Source of the DNA: Annona cherimola
Taxonomy: Eukaryota > Streptophyta > Magnoliopsida > Magnoliales > Annonaceae
NCBI GenBank assembly: GCA_030490835.1
Contig: CM059972.1
Span: forward strand, 90,939,137-91,003,136
Length of the DNA stretch: 64,000 nt
Direction of reading: 5' to 3'
Shown here in pieces: positions 11,014-22,490 of this stretch. The notes beneath the pieces were generated by a model. The model did not search any database and was not told where the DNA came from. It saw only the letters and a list, made by a program, of their open reading frames with translations. The position numbers were made by a program, and so were the translations under genes. Every line of letters begins with the position of its first letter. Position 1 is the first letter of the stretch.

Positions 11014-12181
11014 GAAATAAATGATAATAAGGTTTCTTTCTATAACCATTTATTAGAAATGAATGTTAAGATAAAATTTAAAATTTTTTAGCAAGATATA
11101 TCTCAGGACAGTCAAATTTTTAAGGCCTATAATCTTTTTTTTATGAAATTAAGGCCTAATCTTGAATATATAAACATAAAAAAAATTATACGTTTTCTCT
11201 CTCCTGTATGAAATATTTATTAGCATATTATATAATATTACTGGCTGAAGCTCTTTTTCTGCTTTTCTTAAAGGAAAAAAGTTCTCGACTTATAAAAAAA
11301 AAAAAAAAAAAATCACCCAACGGCAGATATTTTTTGTGGTAAGTTGAACTCTGTCAGCCGTGCTGGTGGTTGATTTACTAATTTTTCTTCTATGTGCTTG
11401 AGGCTTTAAAGCATGGCAATTTGCAAATCTAGCCAATTTTTAAAATTTTGCACATATATCCGTGACTTTTTCAGACAAGTTATCCCACCATTGAACTCCA
11501 TTTGATCAACTCACTTTGAACCATTAATTTATTCTTATTTATATTTAATGTATTTTAGTTATTTTAATTTAACATTTAAGTATGCACGATAGGTAGTACA
11601 TATATAATAGCCTACCAAACAATTATTATAGGGACTATTAAAAAAACTAATATAATTAAGGGATACTTGATAGACTGATAGACCGTCAACCGGTAACAGG
11701 CAGACCGAGTTGGTCAGGGTCTAATCCAGATTTTAAAGCATTAGTTTTTTTATTAGCGTATATTTACATCACTCTTAATTTCTATTATAATAACACTTGA
11801 AGACATTCTTATCTATTTCAAAAAGAAGGCAACAAGCTCCCAAATACCAGTACTTATAAATAACAGTTCTACCTATCAAATAAGGGAGAACATGCTAAAG
11901 TAAATAGGAAGACTTACTGCCCCATGAAACGGCGTTAGGGATTTAACCCCACTTCTGCACTCCGATCTGGTGGGTATCGTCGTTACCAGCCGGGCACACC
12001 TCAGCTGGCAGCATTAGTTGAATTAAGTAAATAGCCAATTTTAAATTCCGTTTTTGCAAAATAAATTTTACAAATATGCATAATTATAATTTAAAGAAAA
12101 TTTGATAAAAAAATTTGATAAAAAAAATTTTAAATATCGATTTTTTCATGAATAGACTCGAGTCCTGGCTCCGCCACAAAT
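11014..12181. other. AT-rich intergenic sequence up to the left edge of the tandem array
   Basis: A poly-A run lies near 11,297-11,315. A less AT-rich patch at about 11,900-12,010 has no recognised content. The last bases before the array (GACTCGAGTCCTGGCTCCGC, from 12,156) look weakly like a tRNA T-arm, but no tRNA or SINE body could be drawn. Confidence 0.45.
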
Positions 12182-12439
12182 CATGTTTATAGGTCGGAGA
12201 TCGATCGTTTGATTCTGGATTTCACGCATGCATCTATACACCTCCGGCATCTCGATCAGGACTTGATTTGCGTTATCGTTTGCAATTAATGTTCCTGGGA
12301 ATATCATGTTCTTAACCCATCTATGCATGCACTGTTGCTGGCAGATCATAGAGCATAATTCGTACGCGCAAACGCCAATGGGACAATAAGAAAATAATGT
12401 TTTGTGGGGCCAACTACTTGGATGAAGGATGATAAGCAT
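12182..12439 (-). pseudogene. Unrecognised open frame repeated in all three tandem units
   Basis: The minus strand is open from 12,439 across the unit edge. The inner part (MICQQQCMHRWVKNMIFPGT, then NQVLIEMPEVYRCMREIQNQ) recurs at 46,137-46,292 with a few substitutions. In unit III (about 51,222-51,370) it recurs with a TAG replacing a glutamate codon. I do not recognise the family. The cysteines and preserved frame hint at a real coding ancestor, perhaps an exon picked up by a transposon. Equally, it may be chance openness in a young duplication. Confidence 0.25.
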
Positions 12440-13007
12440 CTTAAGGAGGTATATTTTGGAGAGGATTCACAAGACTACCGTTTGTACACAATTTCAAATA
12501 TTGAAGCTATCATCATGTTTGTTTAATATAAATTTTTTTCAAAAGAATACTTTTTAATATAAAACTTTTCACTCTTTACAATTATCTTATTTTTTTCACA
12601 ATCAGGGTATTACCTTAGTGTTACCATTGTGGGTGCCCATGGCGCCAGCGTGGTATTGAATCTCCCCTGATGCGGGTGGCTTTCTTCGTCATTTTTCATA
12701 TAGCAATGAGTGTTTTACAAACTTTTCCCTCTAAGGTGAGGATATTTATAGAAATATTTCTTCCATAGTATGATAATTGTGCAGGCACTTGATTATAATA
12801 TCAGTTATCATAGTATATAAATGCTAATAAAAAAACATTTTTTCACATCTCTCTCTTTACAACCACACTAACTTTCAATTATCTCTATACAACTGTTCAT
12901 TCAGCTAAGTTAACTATTTTAATTTGATTCTATGTAGTCTTCATCATTACCTATATTATATCATATCATTATTTTCTAATTCAAAAAATTTTCATTCAAA
13001 AGTTTTA

Positions 13008-13397
13008 TCACTTCAAAAAAACAACCCTAATACATGTCAAGTTATCCAAGCGATGAGAATAATAAGAAAATAATTGACAATTAGTTGCATGGTCCATAAT
13101 TATAAGTACACGATGACGATCGAGATGTTGATGATGATGATGGATGTCACTTTTTTGAAAAACTTTGCCATCTATGCACATGCATGATTCTCGAATATCC
13201 ACATGTTTAGCTCGTTTGCGTCCAGTGGTGGAGGTGGCGGAGACACCGGGAGCTGAAGAGGCAATTGCCCCGTGAAATTTTGAAATACGTTTCATTTTCA
13301 TATGGTTGCCTTCCTTAAATAATATCATGTTGGCCCCGCACGTCCTGCCTTGACCATTATTTGTGTCTGACCAGTTTACATTGCAGGTGCGGTCCAT
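13008..13397 (-). CDS. Hypothetical 129-residue open frame, probably not a gene
   Basis: A minus-strand frame from ATG at 13,397, more ordinary in base composition than its surroundings. It has a histidine run (SDIHHHHQHLD) and a basic patch (TGRKRAKHVDIRES). No signal peptide, membrane segment or known domain is seen. The sister copy in unit III (51,841-52,200) has a 4-bp deletion near 52,144 that breaks the N-terminal part and leaves a 97-codon remnant. It lies next to MITE-like sequence. I assign no function; transposon-derived or fortuitous coding are both possible. Confidence 0.2.
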   Translation of the reverse strand: MDRTCNVNWSDTNNGQGRTCGANMILFKEGNHMKMKRISKFHGAIASSAPGVSATSTTGRKRAKHVDIRESCMCIDGKVFQKSDIHHHHQHLDRHRVLIIMDHATNCQLFSYYSHRLDNLTCIRVVFLK

Positions 13398-14970
13398 GGG
13401 TACGTGCCAAGCTTACTTGCTTTTGGATAGAATAAGTTGCAAAGAATTACTTTTATATAGAGTAACGTATAAGAAATTAAACATTTCTTCAATTATGATA
13501 GGTTATTTTGCGTATAATGGGTACTCAAAATTGATTTGAGTGGGTATCTTATGTCATATAATTATCGATTTTCTTCCATAAAAAAGTTTAGATTTTCATA
13601 TATGTTATTACACATATATATGTTATATGCATTATGTCTTTATCCCTGTAGCTTGAACATTATCGCTATAACTTAGGCATAGTTTTAATTGTTTTTATTT
13701 TTCCTTTCTTCCCAAAGGTATTCACTTTTTTCCTCGCGTATATTCTCTTATCAACCTTTAATACTGATAACAACACTCTCTGTCGACCCGTACGCTTGAT
13801 ACGTCCAAGTGATGCTCATTGGTAGAAGGTATCAATCTATGAAACTGACATGACGTCTAACACTTCCAATACATATTGGCATTTAACCAGCACTAGATCT
13901 ACATGGCAAACCACATTCACACTGCAACAAAAATGCCTTGCGAACCATGAGAAAGCTTAAATGGGCAGGTGTATAACTCCATTTATCACATTGTTTAAGG
14001 TGTGGTATCTCAATCCCTCGCTCAACCTATTAACAACTTACTATTATATGTTGGAATTTTTGCAAATATGTTTACAAAGTTTGACTAATATTGCATTTGT
14101 GTTCTTGAGTTGTCAAAATTACAAATATATCCACAAGGCTTGCATAAAATTGCAAGTCTGCCTTTTCCGTTATGATTTTGTTAGATTTTTCTGTAAAATG
14201 ACGATAATGTCTTTTAAGCTAAGCAATACACTTACAATTTTTGCAAATATTATAAGCATATTTGTAAAAAAATCTAAAATAATGATATAGGTATAATATA
14301 TAAAATAATCAAATAATAAATATATCTACAATAGTCGGAAACATTACAAGTTTATTACTTCGTTTAAAGGACATTTTCGTTATTTTATAAAAAAATCTAA
14401 CCGTGTCCAAATGGAAGGGATATGCTTGCACTTCTATGCAAATCTTGTGAACGTATTTGTAATTTCGGCAAACTTAGGAACACAGATGCGATAGTGATCA
14501 AACTTTGTCGAACACGTTTGCAAAAGTCTCTAAATTTTTTGAAAACATCATCAACATGTAAAATCGTCTAGTTAATCTTATGGAATCCACTTACCCGCTA
14601 AACAAAACTATTTGAAAGACAACATTGCATCTGATCTTGCAATTATAATGGAGCATATGAAGATGAAGAAGCGGTAAAAAGGAGGGTTAGACATACATTC
14701 TCTCTCAAACAGGCACAAGCTCTAAGCCAGAGAAGTAAGCTTCTTTATTATACTTTGCATCCTTATTTCTCCTTTCCAAGAACAGCCTTAAAACTCTAGT
14801 TGAAGGAAGTTAATCGTACATATTGTACACTTCATTTGGGTTTGAAGAAGGCATTGTATACTATAATACTTCCTTTCCTATGTAAAAATTCTATATATAT
14901 ATGTCATTTTTGCATATCTTTTCTTTTCATACCCATCCTTAGCTGGGATCACAATACTCGTTATTTCTAG
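13398..14970. other. Non-coding body of the tandem unit
   Basis: A unique-looking AT-rich sequence shared almost base for base with 52,205-53,796 in unit III. An open frame at 13,961-14,290 is also partly open in unit III (52,790-53,095), but its residues resemble nothing known. No RNA gene was seen. The right edge TATTTCTAG (14,962-14,970) is a target duplication. Confidence 0.5.
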
Positions 14971-15315
14971 GGATCCCAATCCTGTGCACCCGGGTGTACT
15001 TAGCTTTAGTCTACCATTTTAATCCTTTTTTTTTTAAATTTTTTTATACAAGTGTTAATTTAAGTGTTTTTAACATGTGCATCAATTTTTACCATTTTTA
15101 GAGTATTTTAGATATTTATTTTTTATTTCTGAAAATTAGTGGTATTTTAGTAATTTTAAATTACCCAAAATGCCATTGATTTTCAAAAATAAAAATAAAT
15201 ATCTAAAATACTCCAAAAATGATAAATACACTTAGATTAACACTTGTATAAAAAAAATTTCAAAAAAAATTACAAAAAATGGGTTAATGCACCTGGGTGC
15301 ACAGGATCGGGATCC
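14971..15315. mobile_element. Foldback MITE with 9-bp target duplication (Mutator-like)
   Basis: A 345-bp near-palindrome. The left end GGATCCCAATCCTGTGCACC pairs with the right end, whose complement reads GGATCCCGATCCTGTGCACC, and the two arms stay complementary through most of the element. The perfect nine-base direct repeat TATTTCTAG flanks it at 14,962-14,970 and 15,316-15,324, a Mutator-type duplication. The transcript would fold into one long hairpin. The unit III copy (53,797-54,167) keeps the same duplication, so insertion predates the tandem duplication. Confidence 0.85.
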
Positions 15316-15604
15316 TATTTCTAGCTATCAATAAATATCTTAGTTACATGAAGAAACAACTCAATTACTTTAATATATTAAATATTTTCTATTGAAAAAA
15401 CCAAAATCAAACAACTTGACCTTTAAAATACGAGAGTAATAAATATGATTTTTAAGTAGAACCGGACCAACCATAGCTAGTTGCATCCCAAGTTTACATA
15501 GACTAAACTCATGATTTGTGAGCCATGCACGTACATACTGCTTTTGAATCGCATGATCATTAATTGATTGTGACTATTTACATATGGTCACATACTTACC
15601 TATA

Positions 15605-15870
15605 GGTGTAGTTTGGTAACATGTATTTTGGTGGCATTTTGGGGAGATGTGAGAAGCAGAAAAGTAAATATTTTGAAAATTATATAAATGATATAAAATG
15701 ATAATGATAAAATTGAAACAGATAGGACAGCTACAAGAAAAAAATGAGCGAAATACAATGGTAGGTAAAGTTGAAAAAAATAGAGTTGCTGAATTGTTAA
15801 TTATTTATGAAAAATGTGTTGGAGAGAGAAAAACTATGGGAACCATAGAGAAAAATTACCAAACGTGCCA
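15605..15870. mobile_element. MITE with GTTTGGTAA ends
   Basis: The left end GGTGTAGTTTGGTAACATG and the right end TTACCAAACGTGCC are inverted repeats, and the interior has no coding capacity. The interior word ATGATATAAAATGATAATGA links it loosely to the Tourist-like family. The unit III copy lies at about 54,436-54,681. No target duplication is visible, so the superfamily stays open. Confidence 0.55.
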
Positions 15871-16837
15871 TTAGTTGCAATTTGCAAAGTCCAAAACAGC
15901 ATAATTGATGATCCATGTGTGGAATTACGTCCACATATATATTTTTTGGTCACCACCATTCAATTAAACACATTACGTGTTTCACAGTGCATGTATACAT
16001 CAATACGTACATTACCTTTTTCGCTTGTTGCTGCTGTTTCACACGTGAAACAAGCTTTAATAATTGGAGAATAGCCAGTAACGAATAACGTTATATCTTC
16101 AAAAAAAAAAAAAAAGCAAGTAACGAATAACGACAACCGCCCAGAGTCAAGAGTGTCAAACTCAATTGATCCTTCCCCGGAGCTCACTTAGGGAATTTGC
16201 ATTTTAAAACCTTTTAACTATGTGTATTTGTATTTTAAATATTAAAGTTTTTATATTGCATTTTGAACTTTAAAAATTTTGGTTTTAACACATTTTAAAT
16301 CTTGAAGGCTTATGACATTAAAAAACTTGGTTAAATTTTATAGAATGTCTAAAATATTCTTACATTTTCAATGGAGTTTTCATATTAGCACTTTCAATCT
16401 TTAGTTTGCCCCATAAATCAACTTCACCCAGTTGACAGGCATTGTGGTTGAAGCTCGAATATCATATTTGGGATTTTGTTTATGTATATGAGAGCAATTA
16501 GGGCTTTTTTGGTAAATGACGTGAGAAATATAGGCTAAGGAGAGGTGAGAGCACAGTTTCTAAAGTCCATCATTAATCAATTGATTATTATATTTTTCCA
16601 CTTTTACTTTTATATTGGAATTATTTTTCTTATCAACTACATTTCAACAAACATATTTATTCTAATTTCACCTCTTTTATTTTATATCACTCACACAATT
16701 TTCAAAATATTCCACTTTCTACTTCCACTCCATCCTCAATTCCCACAAATTTCAAATTCCTAAACATCTCCTTAGTCTCCTGTGTGGGAGCTGTGGTCTC
16801 CTATAATGGGAAGTGTTTGGTCTCCTCATTTGTTTTA

Positions 16838-17060
16838 AAGTGTATTTGAAAAATGATAAAACTTTTGATGAAAATATTTTTGTGTAATAGTTTTTAAAAT
16901 AGAAGAAAATGATGTGATATGGTACGAAAAATGATGAAGGGCAAAGAAAATAAAGCTAAAATAGATAGGTTAGTTGTACAAGTTGTATAAAATAATTAAA
17001 AAATATGATAGTTATATATGAATATGTGAAAAAATAATTTAAATTTTGTAATAGGATATT
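16838..17060. repeat. Degenerate Tourist-like MITE relic
   Basis: AAGTGTATTTGAAAAATGAT, then AAAACTTTTGATGAAAAT, then AAATGATGTGATATGGTA follow the interior order of the Tourist-like family, but the right end has merged into AT-rich sequence. Sister copies lie at about 49,797-49,990 and 55,655-55,870. The 400 bp before it (16,440-16,800) contain repeated GTCTCC words and no gene. Confidence 0.5.
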
Positions 17061-17514
17061 TAAGGGGTAAATTTATAAGATGAAATAAGATTAAAATGAC
17101 GTAAGAAATCTTGTACTTAATTATAATATGAATTGAGTTGAAAAGTAATATAGTAAAACTGATTTAAAAATAAAAGTTTGGTTCATTGATAATTTGCGTA
17201 TTCTTATATTATTTATATGATATGATCATACGTGGAGGCTTTGATATGCAAATCACAGCACGTTTTGCTGCTGCTCAACGTGTGGAATCGCGACCACCGT
17301 CCAAACTCAGGCGTGTCAAACTGAACTCTGATCCTTCCAAGCATCCTTTCAACTGCATATGGGTGACTAGACAGGGGAGGGGCGATACCTTTTCAACGTC
17401 GTACTAGTGCGAAATGATAGTTGTCTGCTTCCGCCGAAAATCTGATGCATGCAATGTCACGTTTTAAAATTAGTCCCGGCCGGTACAAACAAAAAGTGGG
17501 GGCAAAAGAAAAGG

Positions 17515-17838
17515 CATTCGGGCACATACACTTATTTTTTTATTTTTTATTTTTAAAATTTTTTTATAAACTTATTAGCCCAAGTGTATTTAACTTATGT
17601 ATCAATTTTTATTAATTTTGGAGATTTTTATATATTTATTTTTTATTTTTAAAAATCAATAGCATTTTAGTAATTTAAAATTACCTAAAATGTCACTAAT
17701 TTTCAAAAATAAAAAATAAATATCTAAAATACTCTAAAAATGGTAAAAATTTACACACACATTAAATACACTTGGGCTAACAAGTTTATGAAAAAAATTT
17801 CGAAAAAAATAAAAAAAATAGGTGTATGCGCCCGGAAG
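17515..17838. mobile_element. Foldback MITE, CCCGGGAGC-type ends
   Basis: A near-palindrome with arms ATTCGGGCACATACACTT and, complemented, TTCCGGGCGCATACACCT. The arms continue through TAGCCCAAGTGTATTTAA and its complement. It is related in the interior to the GGATCC-ended family (AAAATGCCACTAATTTTCAA-type centre) but has different ends. The unit II copy (46,985-47,334) has better preserved ends, GGGAGCATGC on both sides. The element is absent from unit III near 56,375. Confidence 0.7.
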
Positions 17839-18054
17839 CATCAGATCAGCCTCCAAAAAAAGCCCCGGCGAATTTTTTACTTATACGACCCCACCTATGT
17901 ATTTCTCCGTAAAACATTTACGGTGGGCTCCGCCATTTTGAAATTTATCATTCTCCGTAAATATTTTTTTTTATATTTTTCTATGCAACTAATATACTTT
18001 TTAATCATTTATATATAAGAGGTATTTATAAAACTATTAAACTTCTCAATTTAA

Positions 18055-18336
18055 GGGTGTGTTTGAGAATGGATAAAACTTTTGAGAAAAAAGTTGTAGA
18101 GATGAAAAGTTGTCAAATGATGTGATATGATAGGGGTAATGATGGGAAATAAATAGAATAATGTTGAAATAGATAGGTTTGTTGTGTTGGTAGTTGTGTA
18201 GAAATGATTGAAAAATAGGGTAGTTGTATAGAAAAATGTGAAAAAATAATTTAAAAATAGAGTAGTTGTAGAGAGTGAAAAGTTTTAGATTGAAAAGTTT
18301 TAAATTGACAACTTTTTATTGTTACCAAACACACCT
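18055..18336. mobile_element. Tourist-like MITE, target duplication TAA
   Basis: 282 bp with ends GGGTGTGTTTGAG and CCAAACACACCT. It is flanked by TAA (18,052-18,054) and TCA (18,337-18,339), the latter one base changed. Units II (47,551-47,566) and III (about 56,450) have uninterrupted CTCAATTTAAAACTTTTCA-type sequence, a true empty site that defines the insertion. It therefore moved in after the tandem duplication, or was precisely absent from the other copies. Confidence 0.85.
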
Positions 18337-18339
18337 TCA

Positions 18340-19930
18340 AACTTTTCATTTTCTTTCGGTATCTGATTTTTTAATCATTTTTACATATTCTTATAGAATT
18401 ATCTTACTTTTCAATCATTTTTATACAACTAACCTATTTATTTAATTTAATTTTTTATTTTTTATTATTACCTCTATCATATCACATCATTTTTTAATAA
18501 TTTTAAAACTTTTATATGAAAATTTTTCATCAAGAGCTTTATCATTTTCCAAACATACTCTACTTAGTTATACAATTAACCTATCTATTTTGACTTTATT
18601 CTCTGTACTTATTATTATTATCATATCATATTACACTTTTACATCAAAAACTTTTCATTCAAATGTTATATTTTATCGCTTTTCAATCACGCAATTAGCA
18701 ATTTTTTAAAACTTCTTGTGGTGTTTTATTTGAATTTTTAAACATAATTAATACAGATAAAAGGGGCCCATTTATCTATTTTAAAATTTTAAAATAAATA
18801 TGATGAAAACTCAGAATTGGAGCGATGGCGACCCATTTGACTTTCTCAAGCGGCTTGGGGATCCGCATGATTCGTGAGCCAAGGGTCCCTAGCCACACAC
18901 ACCATATATTACCCCTCATGATTCTCATGATTCTTACATAGGGCCCACATCAATAGTTTGCGCCGCATATGTTTTTCTTTATTGGTTTTTATTCAATAAC
19001 ATGATAACTGATATTATAATCAATCCCATGTTAACTCTTACACCACAAGGAGAATCTATAAAACGCATCCACATAGGGGACTAATAAAACACCCTACACT
19101 TACGATGGGGACATTTGAACATCCACTGTTGCTTTTGCAACCAAAGGGTGCTACCACCAAGCCACGTGTTCAGTGACTTTTGTCGCGTATCTAGGAGTGC
19201 AACTTGGAACCCGATTTTGAACGGAATTGAAACTTGCTTTTTAGTAACCCAACCCGATTTGTAATAGAGTTCAAGTGAACCCGAGCCCATTTTTCATTTT
19301 ATATTTATTATAAAATATATTATATACATGCTATTTAAACAATATTTCTTTATATTCTTTATATTTTATATTATCATATCTATATTTGAATTTATGTTTG
19401 ACATGTTGTAATTTTATTATAAATAAAGTATATTATTTTTATTTATTTTTATTTTTTATTTCTATTATTTACTTGTACATTCATTAATTTTCTTCCTTTA
19501 TCTTATTTTTGATGTTAAATTTTTCTAAAAATATTCTTTATATTACTATTTTTAAAAAAAATGTAGTTTGATTATATATTATTATGTTTACTTACATGAT
19601 TTGTTATTATTATTTATTCATATGAAATTCTAAACTTATAACTTTTAAATAAAATGTAAATTCATTAACATAAATTCCAATTTGAAATTTAACCCGAACC
19701 CGATTTTTAAAAATAGGGTTAGAGTTAGAGTTTTACAAATATAGTTGGGGTTATAGTTAGGGTTGATGTTTTATAAATAGGGTTAGAGTTAGAGTTGAGG
19801 TGAATCCAAATTTCACGAGCCCGAGTTGCACCCTTATACGTATCTTATAAATTTTTATCAATAGATAATGATAAATTAATGGGACACACATAACTACTTA
19901 GGAGACCAATAAAACACCCTACACATACAA
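18340..19930. other. Non-coding mosaic of the tandem unit
   Basis: 18,340-18,720 is an inverted-orientation relic of the Tourist-like family. A module of about 120 bp at 19,065-19,200 (AAAGGGTGCTACCACCAAGC) recurs at 22,491-22,575 and 24,696-24,780. 19,680-19,850 is rich in AGGGTTAG/GAGTT words. An open frame at 19,081-19,290 (minus) falls in that repeated module and is not a gene. Confidence 0.5.
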
Positions 19931-19956
19931 TGGCACTACAACAAAATGCATTTATT

Positions 19957-20415
19957 ACAACAAAAAATTGCAATGAAAATATTTTTTGTTACAACTAGCG
20001 TGCGCAATTGCAATGAAATGGAGCTTCATTCCTATTTGAGGGACATGATTTGTAAATTGCAACGAAATACTTTTTGTTGAAAAAAGTGGTTGCTATTATG
20101 TACAATTGTAATGAAAATTTACAATGAGAACCTTTTCGTTGCAATTAGTATACACAATTGCAAGGAAATGAGATTCTTTTCCTCGCGTACTATCAAATTG
20201 CAATGAAATCAATCTTGTTGCTAATTTTGGTTGCTATTTTGTATTAAAAATTGCAATGATAATACTTTCGTTGCAATTAATACATCTAGTATTCTTCACC
20301 AATTAAAAATTGCAACGAGAAGAGAGTTGGTTGCTATTATTGCAACTATTAGAAACGAAATGTGTCTCGTTGCAATTGTACACATTAATTGCAATGAAGA
20401 CAATGTCTATTCTAT
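19957..20415. repeat. CACTA 5' subterminal repeat block
   Basis: About a dozen and a half copies of an 11-12 bp word (ATTGCAATGAAA, TTGCAACGAAA, GTTGCAATTA and complements) are spread over some 460 bp. A matching block fills about 22,090-22,470 at the 3' end. In known CACTA elements such words bind the element-encoded TNPA-type protein; that role is inferred here. Confidence 0.75.
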
Positions 20416-21078
20416 TGGCATGATAGAAATTACAATACAAAAAATTGTTCAGAGTTCGTGAACAATTAAATAATTTCTAATTTTTAAAGATTTTTTAAGA
20501 AATTATAAAATATGTAATTTGATCGGCCTGAGTTGTGATATAAAACAATGAAAATGTAAAAGTAATAATAAAAATAACACATAATAAAATTTGGATACCT
20601 AAGATCATTCTATACATATTAATTATCAGTGAAAATTGAATGCAAAAATAAAAAGTAATATGTATAAAAATGAGAAAGATTATGCGCAACTGACTCCCAT
20701 GTAGAGACTTATAAAATAATAAAAAATAGAAATTTATTTATCTCCTAAAACTAAAAAAGGAATCGAAAGTTATGACTGAATAAGTAGAGATTAATTAAAA
20801 TGTTAATACTTACTGGATTAATGGAAAATTATTTAACGGGGTTCGAATTAATTAATTATATTTAAGTAATTTAAATTATTTAAATTGATAAATGGTCATG
20901 ACTTAATGCACTTCAAAATTTATGATGAATCTACGTAAATGATAAACCCATTGTTATTATATATTTGATTGGCATTTCATTTATCTACATCAGTAATACT
21001 CACCATTAATTACTTATTTTATCTAATAATATCATATATAATATTTAAATTATATATATTTAATTTCAGCGAAGGCAC

Positions 21079-21471
21079 ATGTTAACATTTTTTAAGCAAA
21101 TTCAATTATTTCTCGCCTCATCTCTTACCCTACCCAAATCCAAACCAAATCGCTCCCCCAGCCCCATCTCCCGCGCGCCCTCTCTCTCTACTGCCCATCT
21201 TCCCCACCCTCTTCCTCCCTCTCGTCCAAACGATCGCATAGGTGGCCAACAACAGAGAAACCCCACTTCCCGATTTTGCCGAAAAGCTCTCCGTCACCGC
21301 AGAGGGCCAACAACAGAGAAATCCCACTTCCCGATTCTGCCAGAACTCTCCGTCACCGCAGACGGCAACCACGAGATAACAAATTGCGACGGAATCAACA
21401 TCTGGTCCACCAACATAACAGCCTCCAGCACCAGCTGCACCGCCATGCTTCATTCATCTTTTCTTTCTTAG
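21079..21471 (+). pseudogene. Possible captured gene fragment inside the CACTA element
   Basis: An open frame of 130 codons in a stretch much richer in C and G than its surroundings. It has a serine/proline-rich start (SKPNRSPSPISRAPSLSTA) and a tandem duplication of about 60 bp near 21,242-21,365 (CCAACAACAGAGAAA repeated). The C-rich leader with a short duplicated block resembles a 5' UTR plus first exon of a plant gene. I do not recognise the protein, and both strands are open, so coding is uncertain. No sister copy exists in unit III, where the element's interior is lost. Confidence 0.3.
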
Positions 21472-22490
21472 CCATCTGGTTTTCCTTCTCTTTTCCCAAA
21501 ATTCAAGGCTAGAATTTGACGCCAGTGCCTTCTAGTGACAATTTCTAGCTACGTTTACACTTGCCCTTTTTGCCTACCCGTCTGGTCCATACATGCATGC
21601 CTGACGGCTTTCACATTTGCCTTTGACGTCCATGCATGTATCGTCACATCGATAGCTAAACGTCTTTTCTTATACCCTTTCGCATGGTGCTTAAGGGATC
21701 GCGGTCCCTCTCTAATTTCTGATGTTCATTTTTTTTTTTTTTTTTCAAAGCTTCTTACTACAGATTGGGTAATTGATGGTCGCCTTTCAGCTACCTGGTT
21801 AATCCACTGCGAGGAATTAATATTCTCTATTCAGGCTCATGCGGTGACTGTTCAGGAGGAATTAATATTCTTTTTCTTTAATTTTTTTGTGATTTGTAAT
21901 TTTTCTTTTTGTTGTAATCTTCACCATTTGTAATTTTCCTATTATTGTAATTTCGGCTTCTTTATTTCTTTTTCTGCGATCTCTTCAGGCTCATGCATGA
22001 ATTTTTTTTTTTTTTTGATTGGATTGGAATCATGTATGGGTATCAGTATATGTGTGAATGTTTTTTATGTTAATTATATGCTTTTGATTATGCAATTGGG
22101 TAATGGAAAAATAGTGGCGAAATAATTTGTAACAGTTTTTTTGTTGCAATTGATATTGGACTTGTTGGGCTTTTATTTGCAACCATTTCCGTGGTTGAAT
22201 TAATCTTGGGTGAGATGAGTTTGCATTTTGCAACGAAATATTTGGTTGTTAATGGTACTCACAGCGGAAGGGGAAGCTCTCTCTCAACCACAATTTGCAG
22301 CTGAAAAACTTGGTTGCTATTGTATATTCTTTGCAATCATTTTTTCATTTGGTTGCTATTTACCTTTAGCCATAGGCTTCTTGCAACCATCGTGCAACCA
22401 TAGGTTTTCGTTGCAAATGCATTTTAGCAAAAAAAAAGTATCTATAGCAACCAAAAATCTTTGTTGTTATTAGTCAAATTTGTTGTAGTG

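Larger units (their letters stand above)
19934..22490. mobile_element. CACTA (En/Spm) DNA transposon, non-autonomous
   Basis: It starts CACTACAACAAAATGCATTT and ends AAATTTGTTGTAGTG, the diagnostic CACTA inverted ends, flanked by the 3-bp target duplication TGG (19,931-19,933 and 22,491-22,493). Both subterminal regions carry many short TTGCAACGAAA/TTGCAATGAAA words in both orientations, the usual layout for transposase binding in this superfamily. At 2.56 kb it has no transposase and depends on an autonomous relative. The centre holds a GC-richer stretch (21,079-21,480) that may be captured host DNA. A duplicated 3' part lies at 24,191-24,695 and a 5' part at 57,542-58,317. Confidence 0.9.

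Noticed and set aside
12150..12181. Possible tRNA T-arm or SINE B-box before the tandem array
   Set aside because: No A-box, acceptor stem or tail could be drawn around it.
19690..19850. AGGGTTAG-like words suggesting an interstitial telomere (also 48,528 and 57,320)
   Set aside because: Plant telomeres are TTTAGGG arrays; here the words are irregular, separated by other sequence and mixed with GAGTT.
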